The notes under the pieces: generated by a model
What the model was told of the DNA's origin: nothing
Database searches by the model: none
What the model saw: only the letters and a program-made list of their open reading frames with translations
Assembly: GCA_949126835.1 (NCBI GenBank)
Contig: OX421508.1
Location: 11,963,994 to 12,027,993 of the forward strand
From: Anisus vortex
Lineage: Eukaryota > Mollusca > Gastropoda > Planorbidae
Length of the DNA: 64,000 nt
Reading direction: 5' to 3'
Shown here: piece by piece, positions 54,716 to 64,000 of the stretch
How positions within the stretch are numbered: the first letter of the stretch is position 1
Layout of the letters: every line of letters starts with the position of its first letter
Position numbers and translations under genes: made by a program

Positions 54716-57700
54716 TCATGAGAAACTGGTTTCCACTTGTTCAATCAGTCTTGTTCTATTGTGTACATCTGCAAATAGATTAATATTAATATGTTCATTA
54801 ATTTGACCTTTGATAGCGGATTGTTCGCAAGCGGGTAAATGTGCCAATTTTTCATTAAGGGTTTTTAGAGCTTTTGTGATTTGTAATTTGCTTTCTGCAA
54901 CTTCACGCTCAATTTCGGGTGAATTATTCGCGACTCTAATAACAGTGTTTACCGAGGCAACAACATTTTGTTCTTCTCTGGTAATGTATGGTTTCAACAT
55001 ATTGATATGGCACACTCGTTGCGATTTCCGTCTATCAGGGGTCTTTACAAGATAGTTAACCTCACTAAGCTTAGCCATAACCTCGTAGGGTCCTGTAAAC
55101 TTGGCACTCAGGGGTTGACCAGACAGTGGCGTCAGCATGAGAACTTTATCACCAGGTTGGAAGATACGGGTTCTTGCGTTGACGTCATAATAGACTTTCA
55201 TCTTGTCTTGTGCCTGCAAAAGATTAGATCTGACAACTTTTAATGCATTATACAGTCTATTTTTAAAATTTTCCACGTATGTCAGTAGACCAGTGTCTTC
55301 AGTGGATGACAACCATGTCTCTTGTAACAGCTTTAGTGGTCCACGAACTGTGTGTCCGAATACCAGTTCAAAGGGACTGAAACCAAGAGATTCTTGTACA
55401 GCCTCTCTGGTTGCGAAGAGTGCGAAGGGAATACCACGATCCCAGTCGTCGTTATGCTCGAAACAGAAAGTACGGAGCATGTTTTTCAATGTTTGGTGGT
55501 ATCGTTCCAGTGCGCCTTGACTCTGTGGATGATATGCACTCGATACTGCATGACGAATACCCAGCCGTTCTAAGACTTGGCGAAATAACTTCGATGTGAA
55601 ATTTGAACCTTGATCTGACTGCACGGTTTTCGGAAGACCATATCGGGTGAAGAATCCGATAAGTGCATCAGAGATTTTGTCGGCATTGATGCTACGTAGA
55701 GGAATAGCCTCTGGAAATCTCGTTGCCGAACACATTATAGTGAACAGATACTGGTGGCCAGCCTTAGTTTTAGGCAACGGACCGACGCAGTCTATAATGA
55801 TGTGACTGAAGGGTTCTGAGAATGCTGGTATGGGTCGTAGAGGAGCTACCGGAATGGTCTGATTCGGTTTGCCGACCATCTGGCAGACATGACATGATCT
55901 GCAAAACGATGTGACGTCACGACGTAGGCCAGGCCAGAAGAAATATGGAAGAATCCTGTCGAAGGTTTTCTGTATCCCTAGGTGACCAGCATACGGTGAA
56001 TCATGGGCCATATGTAGTATGTCCTTGCGGTATACATTGGGTACCACGATTTGATGTACTTCGCTGCATGTTTCATCGTCGTTTTCTTTCCCTCTCCATT
56101 TCCTCATCAACAACTCGTCCCTCAGGTAATAACCTGCGGCCATTGTTTCTAATTCTCCTTCATTCTTTGCTTCCTCTTTTAGCTTCCCAATCTCTGGATC
56201 TTTGCCTTGAGCAAGAATGAGTAGTTGTCTAGGCGACAAATTATTTTGATCAGTATGACTTGAGTGACCACCTAGAACATCCGCCATGAAGGTTGCTTGC
56301 AAGTCAATCTCTGGTGTTGGTTCTGGTTTCTTTGTCGATTCATTAGTCATCTGCTGTTTCTCCATAGCTCTGGTGATAACACATACTGAATTTTCAGTAT
56401 TCTTATACTGAACAGAGTCTTTGGTTTCTTTAAGTACAGGATGTACCTGATTCTTGGCAATGTCACTTCCTAAAAGTAATGAAATGCCTCTGTAGGGAAA
56501 TTTCTTCACTATCCCAACAATAACAGATCCAGTGAAGTAATTACTCTTCAACTGTATACGATGTAACGGTGCCGTGAGTGTTCCAGCCATAGTACTGATT
56601 AAAGCATACTGGCCTGTATGAGTCAATTTCGACGTTGGTACAGTATTCTTCAACAGTAGAGATATATCAGCACCGGAGTCACGTAGAATTTTAATCTTCC
56701 GTTCTCTAGCTTGATTATCTATAGGTGACACATAGCCCTCGCTAACATCCGATAGCATGCACTCGGGTAGTTCTCTGCCTACTGAGTTTCTTGCTACACT
56801 ACTGCCTCCATAAGTAAACGTTTTATTTACTGATTGTTCATCTGTCACACTCCCTTTGGAGTTGAAACTAGAATGTTCAATAGCCTCGGTCTTCATTTCA
56901 AAGACTTTTTCCGACTTTGAGCAACTTGGACATGCGTGTTTCGCCATCTCCTCATGACTAACATCAGATGTCTCTCTTTCAGCTTTAATTCTTTTGTGGG
57001 CAGTTTTATTTATGTGAGTTTCAGTTTGTACGGCGATGTGTGATAAAACCACGTTGTTCTTGTTTTTAATGGGTCTTTTCTCTTTATGTAGACTCCAACA
57101 ATTCTCTTTGATATGTCTATCTTTCTTACAAAATGTACAGGTAATTCTCTTTTGTACAAAACTTGAATTCTCTTGTTTATCGGCTTTTTGTTTACTTTTA
57201 TCCTCTGTCGATCTTAACTTCCTCTCTGTATTACTGTTTTGAGTCCTCAAACTTGTTCTGTCATTTTGAACATAATGGCTATGCGGGTGAATAATGACGT
57301 ATTCATCGGCTTTTACTGCTGCTTGTTCTGCTATTTCAATACCACGATCAGCCAAATGAACTTTTATATCAGTGCGAATCTTCTCAGTAAAATCCTCCAT
57401 CAGTATGAGATTATATAGTTTTTCATAATCTTTATTCACATTCTTAGAACGTAACCATCGATCAAGATACTTTTTCTCTAATCTCAGGAAGTCAACATGT
57501 GAAACTTCTGGTTCCTTCTTGTACTCACGATACAACTTTCGATACTTTTCTGGAGTTAGAACATAACTCAATAGTACTCTGCTCTTTATTAGTTCATAAT
57601 CATTACATTCCTCTGGAGTCAAATTCAATACAACATCTAGAGCCTTGCCTTTTGTTAGAGCTGAACGTAAAAGTACTGCTTTCTTATCTTCAGGAAATTT

Positions 57701-58303
57701 ATAATCGATCGAGTTTCTTTCAAAGACCATAAAGAACTCATCAATCTCTATGTTCTCCATGCTTGGGACATGCTTTTTAAACTTATATAGTTCCACATTA
57801 TTTGTTTCCTGAATCGTATGAGTTGACAAACGAGACTTTGCCAATTCAATCCTTTCATTACTAGCGATTCTTTCTTTTTCCAATTCCCCCAGTCTTATCT
57901 CTTTCTCTTTCTCTGCTTCTATTCTTTTACCCTCTAATTGTAATTGTAATTGTAATTGAATTTCTAACTTCTTCATTTCTAACTGAAATTTCATGTCCGC
58001 ACTTAGTTCATTTCCATTCATTTTAAATTCATGGTTATTTATGTCTGTTTTCAGGGTTTCTGATACATTGAGAACCACTGATTCTTCATTATTCATAGTA
58101 TTTTCTTCAAGCATTCTACCATGTCTTTTCAAACAGTCCTTAATATCTTGAATCAATTTACTCCTAACTGGTGTAACTTCAGTAATGTCTATTCCCAGAG
58201 AGTTTGCCATCTCTTTTAACTGGGTTAGTGACATGCTATTTAACTGTTCTGACGTGATAGCAAAAATATTCAATTGCTCCAACGTAAGATTAGCTTCCGC
58301 CAT
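54716..58303 (-). CDS. Gag-protease-integrase polyprotein lacking RT/RNase H, unit 2 (1195 aa)
   Basis: The protein is identical to that of unit 1 over all 1195 residues, including zinc knuckle, protease DSGA, integrase HHCC and D,D-35-E residues. The DNA also appears identical across the unit, so the duplication that created units 1 and 2 is very recent or technical. The junction where RT would be is the same, which shows that the loss preceded the amplification. Confidence 0.95.
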   Translation of the reverse strand: MAEANLTLEQLNIFAITSEQLNSMSLTQLKEMANSLGIDITEVTPVRSKLIQDIKDCLKRHGRMLEENTMNNEESVVLNVSETLKTDINNHEFKMNGNELSADMKFQLEMKKLEIQLQLQLQLEGKRIEAEKEKEIRLGELEKERIASNERIELAKSRLSTHTIQETNNVELYKFKKHVPSMENIEIDEFFMVFERNSIDYKFPEDKKAVLLRSALTKGKALDVVLNLTPEECNDYELIKSRVLLSYVLTPEKYRKLYREYKKEPEVSHVDFLRLEKKYLDRWLRSKNVNKDYEKLYNLILMEDFTEKIRTDIKVHLADRGIEIAEQAAVKADEYVIIHPHSHYVQNDRTSLRTQNSNTERKLRSTEDKSKQKADKQENSSFVQKRITCTFCKKDRHIKENCWSLHKEKRPIKNKNNVVLSHIAVQTETHINKTAHKRIKAERETSDVSHEEMAKHACPSCSKSEKVFEMKTEAIEHSSFNSKGSVTDEQSVNKTFTYGGSSVARNSVGRELPECMLSDVSEGYVSPIDNQARERKIKILRDSGADISLLLKNTVPTSKLTHTGQYALISTMAGTLTAPLHRIQLKSNYFTGSVIVGIVKKFPYRGISLLLGSDIAKNQVHPVLKETKDSVQYKNTENSVCVITRAMEKQQMTNESTKKPEPTPEIDLQATFMADVLGGHSSHTDQNNLSPRQLLILAQGKDPEIGKLKEEAKNEGELETMAAGYYLRDELLMRKWRGKENDDETCSEVHQIVVPNVYRKDILHMAHDSPYAGHLGIQKTFDRILPYFFWPGLRRDVTSFCRSCHVCQMVGKPNQTIPVAPLRPIPAFSEPFSHIIIDCVGPLPKTKAGHQYLFTIMCSATRFPEAIPLRSINADKISDALIGFFTRYGLPKTVQSDQGSNFTSKLFRQVLERLGIRHAVSSAYHPQSQGALERYHQTLKNMLRTFCFEHNDDWDRGIPFALFATREAVQESLGFSPFELVFGHTVRGPLKLLQETWLSSTEDTGLLTYVENFKNRLYNALKVVRSNLLQAQDKMKVYYDVNARTRIFQPGDKVLMLTPLSGQPLSAKFTGPYEVMAKLSEVNYLVKTPDRRKSQRVCHINMLKPYITREEQNVVASVNTVIRVANNSPEIEREVAESKLQITKALKTLNEKLAHLPACEQSAIKGQINEHININLFADVHNRTRLIEQVETSFS

Positions 58304-58580
58304 GTTTTATTAATGACGTAAATAGAAGATAAAAAATGTCAACTTTACCTTTTATAAAGTCCTTTGAAATATTTTGCACCACTGTTAATTTGTAGAAGAT
58401 AAATTTTAAGGATGGTTGTGTACAAAGCTGAAAACAGTATGTCCGAACACAGACAGTGCCTCCCACGTAGACAGAATTTTAATAAATATTTGTTGTAAAT
58501 CGTTTTCACTTAAACAGTTGTATATTCTCAATTTCTTATACATACAAACTTTAGATCCAGGACTTGAGCCCCCAATCTTT

Positions 58581-59179
58581 TGTCACGTGCGAAATCAGCT
58601 ACTGACGTAGATGATATTTTTAGTAATGTATTATTATATATAGTCTTTTGATTCATATCCATCTTGGATCTCACAAGGTTGTATAAGAATTTATATTGAT
58701 GTTATTGAATTAGATTTGATGTTTATTTGACTCGTTGCGATATGAATCTTTTGTGTATAAAGTGATTTAGATAAACTGTACCTTAATATATAAAAAATCC
58801 ACAATCCTGTTTGAAATTGAACACAATTTTATTCCAACAAGTTGAGATGATAAAATATAACAATACCACAGAATACATGTACCAGTATTATATAATGAAA
58901 CTTAATCAGTTGAGATTCTTCTATAATGAACTAAGCTGTAATCCTATCTTTAAGAAAGTGGTCAAAAACAGTCCTCACACATTAGCGCCCAAACTAGAAC
59001 TAAACTAAACGGTATTCAACCCTCGTGCATATGACGTATTTTATTGCTATGACGTAGTGTCTAGACATAACATGTTTTATTCCTAACACGGAAACATTTC
59101 GGGTTTAAGATTATTTCATTTTAACTTTAGTTAATAATAACAGAACCAATCTAATTATGGAAATAAACTACTCGTAACA
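58581..59179 (-). repeat. LTR 3 of the array (599 bp, shared by units 2 and 3)
   Basis: Identical to LTR 2 by eye. Confidence 0.92.
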
Positions 59180-60000
59180 CTCGCCCCCCCTTAAGACACA
59201 AAGGAATTACAGACAGCGTTAAGTATGGAATTCTTTGTAGAGTACCCATAAAATGAACCGAATTCCCAAACTATTCGTAAGATTTAATTGACTATTGGAC
59301 AATCTTTTAAAGATTAAAATGAACCATATATTACATATCCCCTTAATGACAAAGTCGCTATTATGGAATCCCTTATCACATTATCTTAACAATGATTATT
59401 AATTAAACATTTATTTATCAATTAATATTTACAATTATGATTATTGTGTGTACAACGTTGACCATAAAACTATTACCACCAATAACCAATTCCCACAGAA
59501 TTGATATGAATCACCCAAATAAGTGGAACCGATTAATAATTGATAGCTAATTCTTTAGAAAGTTTAATTTATTTATAACCGATCACTGTATCATTAACTA
59601 ATGATTTTCAGTTATTATATTATTATTATGATGTCTCAATTATGACATCAAGAATATTTAAAAAATGTTATAATCTCAGCTGATTTAGCTTTTACATAGC
59701 ATAAAATAAGACATCCAAATTATAACATGACGACATAGAAACAAACAATTTGCAAAACACATCAATAATCAATTGAACAAACACAAGTGTGGATGTATTC
59801 AAGTTAAATACCGGTGTGTGTGCAATTGATGTATGCAATAGTTACCTTTTACCTTACAACGTATGATTGTTTCTAGTAGAATTTGAAGTTTTGTTCTGTA
59901 ATGTTTCATATCGTAATATTTCAAAACATAGTTTATTTATTGTCATATTTACAATAATATATATTTTAATCAATACAATGAATGACATAAAAGAAAACAT

Positions 60001-63000
60001 TCATGAGAAACTGGTTTCCACTTGTTCAATCAGTCTTGTTCTATTGTGTACATCTGCAAATAGATTAATATTAATATGTTCATTAATTTGACCTTTGATA
60101 GCGGATTGTTCGCAAGCGGGTAAATGTGCCAATTTTTCATTAAGGGTTTTTAGAGCTTTTGTGATTTGTAATTTGCTTTCTGCAACTTCACGCTCAATTT
60201 CGGGTGAATTATTCGCGACTCTAATAACAGTGTTTACCGAGGCAACAACATTTTGTTCTTCTCTGGTAATGTATGGTTTCAACATATTGATATGGCACAC
60301 TCGTTGCGATTTCCGTCTATCAGGGGTCTTTACAAGATAGTTAACCTCACTAAGCTTAGCCATAACCTCGTAGGGTCCTGTAAACTTGGCACTCAGGGGT
60401 TGACCAGACAGTGGCGTCAGCATGAGAACTTTATCACCAGGTTGGAAGATACGGGTTCTTGCGTTGACGTCATAATAGACTTTCATCTTGTCTTGTGCCT
60501 GCAAAAGATTAGATCTGACAACTTTTAATGCATTATACAGTCTATTTTTAAAATTTTCCACGTATGTCAGTAGACCAGTGTCTTCAGTGGATGACAACCA
60601 TGTCTCTTGTAACAGCTTTAGTGGTCCACGAACTGTGTGTCCGAATACCAGTTCAAAGGGACTGAAACCAAGAGATTCTTGTACAGCCTCTCTGGTTGCG
60701 AAGAGTGCGAAGGGAATACCACGATCCCAGTCGTCGTTATGCTCGAAACAGAAAGTACGGAGCATGTTTTTCAATGTTTGGTGGTATCGTTCCAGTGCGC
60801 CTTGACTCTGTGGATGATATGCACTCGATACTGCATGACGAATACCCAGCCGTTCTAAGACTTGGCGAAATAACTTCGATGTGAAATTTGAACCTTGATC
60901 TGACTGCACGGTTTTCGGAAGACCATATCGGGTGAAGAATCCGATAAGTGCATCAGAGATTTTGTCGGCATTGATGCTACGTAGAGGAATAGCCTCTGGA
61001 AATCTCGTTGCCGAACACATTATAGTGAACAGATACTGGTGGCCAGCCTTAGTTTTAGGCAACGGACCGACGCAGTCTATAATGATGTGACTGAAGGGTT
61101 CTGAGAATGCTGGTATGGGTCGTAGAGGAGCTACCGGAATGGTCTGATTCGGTTTGCCGACCATCTGGCAGACATGACATGATCTGCAAAACGATGTGAC
61201 GTCACGACGTAGGCCAGGCCAGAAGAAATATGGAAGAATCCTGTCGAAGGTTTTCTGTATCCCTAGGTGACCAGCATACGGTGAATCATGGGCCATATGT
61301 AGTATGTCCTTGCGGTATACATTGGGTACCACGATTTGATGTACTTCGCTGCATGTTTCATCGTCGTTTTCTTTCCCTCTCCATTTCCTCATCAACAACT
61401 CGTCCCTCAGGTAATAACCTGCGGCCATTGTTTCTAATTCTCCTTCATTCTTTGCTTCCTCTTTTAGCTTCCCAATCTCTGGATCTTTGCCTTGAGCAAG
61501 AATGAGTAGTTGTCTAGGCGACAAATTATTTTGATCAGTATGACTTGAGTGACCACCTAGAACATCCGCCATGAAGGTTGCTTGCAAGTCAATCTCTGGT
61601 GTTGGTTCTGGTTTCTTTGTCGATTCATTAGTCATCTGCTGTTTCTCCATAGCTCTGGTGATAACACATACTGAATTTTCAGTATTCTTATACTGAACAG
61701 AGTCTTTGGTTTCTTTAAGTACAGGATGTACCTGATTCTTGGCAATGTCACTTCCTAAAAGTAATGAAATGCCTCTGTAGGGAAATTTCTTCACTATCCC
61801 AACAATAACAGATCCAGTGAAGTAATTACTCTTCAACTGTATACGATGTAACGGTGCCGTGAGTGTTCCAGCCATAGTACTGATTAAAGCATACTGGCCT
61901 GTATGAGTCAATTTCGACGTTGGTACAGTATTCTTCAACAGTAGAGATATATCAGCACCGGAGTCACGTAGAATTTTAATCTTCCGTTCTCTAGCTTGAT
62001 TATCTATAGGTGACACATAGCCCTCGCTAACATCCGATAGCATGCACTCGGGTAGTTCTCTGCCTACTGAGTTTCTTGCTACACTACTGCCTCCATAAGT
62101 AAACGTTTTATTTACTGATTGTTCATCTGTCACACTCCCTTTGGAGTTGAAACTAGAATGTTCAATAGCCTCGGTCTTCATTTCAAAGACTTTTTCCGAC
62201 TTTGAGCAACTTGGACATGCGTGTTTCGCCATCTCCTCATGACTAACATCAGATGTCTCTCTTTCAGCTTTAATTCTTTTGTGGGCAGTTTTATTTATGT
62301 GAGTTTCAGTTTGTACGGCGATGTGTGATAAAACCACGTTGTTCTTGTTTTTAATGGGTCTTTTCTCTTTATGTAGACTCCAACAATTCTCTTTGATATG
62401 TCTATCTTTCTTACAAAATGTACAGGTAATTCTCTTTTGTACAAAACTTGAATTCTCTTGTTTATCGGCTTTTTGTTTACTTTTATCCTCTGTCGATCTT
62501 AACTTCCTCTCTGTATTACTGTTTTGAGTCCTCAAACTTGTTCTGTCATTTTGAACATAATGGCTATGCGGGTGAATAATGACGTATTCATCGGCTTTTA
62601 CTGCTGCTTGTTCTGCTATTTCAATACCACGATCAGCCAAATGAACTTTTATATCAGTGCGAATCTTCTCAGTAAAATCCTCCATCAGTATGAGATTATA
62701 TAGTTTTTCATAATCTTTATTCACATTCTTAGAACGTAACCATCGATCAAGATACTTTTTCTCTAATCTCAGGAAGTCAACATGTGAAACTTCTGGTTCC
62801 TTCTTGTACTCACGATACAACTTTCGATACTTTTCTGGAGTTAGAACATAACTCAATAGTACTCTGCTCTTTATTAGTTCATAATCATTACATTCCTCTG
62901 GAGTCAAATTCAATACAACATCTAGAGCCTTGCCTTTTGTTAGAGCTGAACGTAAAAGTACTGCTTTCTTATCTTCAGGAAATTTATAATCGATCGAGTT

Positions 63001-63582
63001 TCTTTCAAAGACCATAAAGAACTCATCAATCTCTATGTTCTCCATGCTTGGGACATGCTTTTTAAACTTATATAGTTCCACATTATTTGTTTCCTGAATC
63101 GTATGAATTGACGAACGAGACTTTGCCAATTCAATCCTTTCATTACTAGCGATTCTTTCTTTTTCCAATTCCCCCAGTCTTATCTCTTTCTCTGCTTCTA
63201 TTCTTTTACCCTCTAATTGTAATTGTAATTGTAATTGAATTTCTAACTTCTTCATTTCTAACTGAAATTTCATGTCCGCACTTAGTTCATTTCCATTCAT
63301 TTTAAATTCATGGTTATTTATGTCTGTTTTCAGGGTTTCTGATACATTGAGAACCACTGATTCTTCATTATTCATAGTATTTTCTTCAAGCATTCTACCA
63401 TGTCTTTTCAAACAGTCCTTAATATCTTGAATCAATTTACTCCTAACTGGTGTAACTTCAGTAATGTCTATTCCCAGAGAGTTTGCCATCTCTTTTAACT
63501 GGGTTAGTGACATGCTATTTAACTGTTCTGACGTGATAGCAAAAATATTCAATTGCTCCAACGTAAGATTAGCTTCCGCCAT
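60001..63582 (-). CDS. Gag-protease-integrase polyprotein lacking RT/RNase H, unit 3 (1193 aa)
   Basis: Same domain order and catalytic residues as units 1 and 2. Differences: two residues (one Glu-Lys step of an EKEKE run near residue 132) are lost through an in-frame 6-bp deletion near 63190, and SRLSTHT is SRSSIHT near residue 156. All other residues look the same. That the one indel keeps the frame and that no stop has arisen fits either youth or selection on the protein. Upstream non-coding sequence (63600-63850) has a few more substitutions than the rest of the unit. Confidence 0.95.
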   Translation of the reverse strand: MAEANLTLEQLNIFAITSEQLNSMSLTQLKEMANSLGIDITEVTPVRSKLIQDIKDCLKRHGRMLEENTMNNEESVVLNVSETLKTDINNHEFKMNGNELSADMKFQLEMKKLEIQLQLQLQLEGKRIEAEKEIRLGELEKERIASNERIELAKSRSSIHTIQETNNVELYKFKKHVPSMENIEIDEFFMVFERNSIDYKFPEDKKAVLLRSALTKGKALDVVLNLTPEECNDYELIKSRVLLSYVLTPEKYRKLYREYKKEPEVSHVDFLRLEKKYLDRWLRSKNVNKDYEKLYNLILMEDFTEKIRTDIKVHLADRGIEIAEQAAVKADEYVIIHPHSHYVQNDRTSLRTQNSNTERKLRSTEDKSKQKADKQENSSFVQKRITCTFCKKDRHIKENCWSLHKEKRPIKNKNNVVLSHIAVQTETHINKTAHKRIKAERETSDVSHEEMAKHACPSCSKSEKVFEMKTEAIEHSSFNSKGSVTDEQSVNKTFTYGGSSVARNSVGRELPECMLSDVSEGYVSPIDNQARERKIKILRDSGADISLLLKNTVPTSKLTHTGQYALISTMAGTLTAPLHRIQLKSNYFTGSVIVGIVKKFPYRGISLLLGSDIAKNQVHPVLKETKDSVQYKNTENSVCVITRAMEKQQMTNESTKKPEPTPEIDLQATFMADVLGGHSSHTDQNNLSPRQLLILAQGKDPEIGKLKEEAKNEGELETMAAGYYLRDELLMRKWRGKENDDETCSEVHQIVVPNVYRKDILHMAHDSPYAGHLGIQKTFDRILPYFFWPGLRRDVTSFCRSCHVCQMVGKPNQTIPVAPLRPIPAFSEPFSHIIIDCVGPLPKTKAGHQYLFTIMCSATRFPEAIPLRSINADKISDALIGFFTRYGLPKTVQSDQGSNFTSKLFRQVLERLGIRHAVSSAYHPQSQGALERYHQTLKNMLRTFCFEHNDDWDRGIPFALFATREAVQESLGFSPFELVFGHTVRGPLKLLQETWLSSTEDTGLLTYVENFKNRLYNALKVVRSNLLQAQDKMKVYYDVNARTRIFQPGDKVLMLTPLSGQPLSAKFTGPYEVMAKLSEVNYLVKTPDRRKSQRVCHINMLKPYITREEQNVVASVNTVIRVANNSPEIEREVAESKLQITKALKTLNEKLAHLPACEQSAIKGQINEHININLFADVHNRTRLIEQVETSFS

Positions 63583-63859
63583 GTTTTATTAATGACGTAA
63601 ATAGAAGATAAAAAATTTCAACTTTACCTTTTATAAAGTCCTTTGAAATATTTTACACCACTGTTAATTTGTAGAAGATAAATTTTAAGGATGGTTGTGT
63701 ACAAAGCTGAAAACAGTATGTCCGAACACAGACAGTGCCTCCCACGTAGACAGAATTTTAATAAATATTTGTTGTAAATCGTTTTCACTAAAACAGTTGA
63801 ATATTCTCAATTTCTTATACATACAAACTTTAGATCCAGGACTTGAGCCCCCAATCTTT

Positions 63860-64000
63860 TGTCACGTGCGAAATCAGCTACTGACGTTAGATGATATTTT
63901 TAGTAATGTATTATTATATATAGTATTTTGATTCATATCCATCTTGGATCTCACAAGGTTGTATAAGAATTTATATTGATGTTATTGAATTAGATTTGAT
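63860..64000 (-). repeat. LTR 4 of the array, cut by the window edge
   Basis: The first 141 bp of the LTR (plus-strand order). Shares the extra T (gacgttag) with LTR 1 and has a private A at 63925. Confidence 0.9.

Larger units (their letters stand above)
48010..64000 (-). mobile_element. Head-to-tail array of RT-less Gypsy-like elements sharing LTRs (family 2)
   Basis: LTR-internal-LTR-internal-LTR-internal-LTR, all on the minus strand, with LTR starts at 48010, 53296, 58581 and 63860. Units are 5286, 5285 and 5279 bp. Internal regions of units 1 and 2 look identical; unit 3 differs by a 6-bp deletion and a handful of substitutions. LTR 2 and LTR 3 look identical; LTR 1 and LTR 4 each carry private changes. 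The array runs off the window. This is not the pattern of independent insertions, which would each have two LTRs and target duplications. It fits unequal recombination between LTRs, a rolling-circle-like event, or an assembly artefact. Confidence 0.93.

Noticed and set aside
49297..63017. Plus-strand open frames across the family 2 elements (for example 49525-49770, 49918-50235, 52214-52447)
   Set aside because: They are antisense shadows of the long minus-strand polyprotein and repeat identically in each unit.

Overview
This window looks like about 64 kb of AT-rich nuclear DNA from an invertebrate animal. Spliced exons with GT/AG borders, many families of LINE, LTR and cut-and-paste transposons, and large satellite arrays rule out a bacterial, viral or organellar source. 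The repeat style (RTE, CR1/Jockey-like and RNase-H LINEs, a MULE, hAT elements, many TAGGCCTA-type words) and a secreted single-domain C-type lectin would fit a mollusc such as a gastropod, but that is an impression and not a proof.

The only convincing host gene is a C-type lectin on the minus strand, pieced together from exons too short to stand out as ORFs. Exon 1 is a signal peptide (16527-16651), exon 2 the first half of the lectin fold (13456-13587) and exon 3 the WIGL/WYPG part (7442-7624). All visible junctions are phase 1 and splice in frame. The last exon is not seen. Its introns are crowded with transposons: an RTE LINE (7672-11606), LINE fragments, and a MULE transposase relic (13856-15945) that itself carries a nested LINE with a 10-bp target-site duplication. 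Upstream lies a 2.3-kb array of 8-bp units related to GTACGTAT, which is almost perfectly alternating purine-pyrimidine. A second copy of exon 1, with the same 49-bp leader, a TATG repeat and a distal CCAAT-containing block, lies at 44170-45740, so this gene was duplicated.

From 20 to 33 kb the window is a transposon graveyard: a 73-bp piggyBac-like mini-element with TTAA sites, a pair of hAT-type MITEs sharing target duplications, an RNase-H LINE (23690-26230), a hAT MITE with a perfect 8-bp duplication, GC-richer LINE remnants, a 47-bp EcoRI satellite with higher-order structure, a hAT transposase relic and an LTR-retrotransposon 5' fragment.

The right half is dominated by LTR retrotransposons. 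A plus-strand element (34182-40533) has 623-bp LTRs differing at one base and a 4-bp target duplication. From 48010 to the window end lies a head-to-tail array of at least three almost identical 5.28-kb minus-strand units that share LTRs. Each unit has one open 1193-1195 codon frame with Gag, zinc knuckle, aspartic protease and a complete-looking integrase, but no reverse transcriptase or RNase H. The plus-strand element is a relative that also lacks reverse transcriptase. This apparently amplified, RT-less Gag-protease-integrase family is the most unusual thing in the window. All calls come from reading the sequence; no alignments or searches were run.
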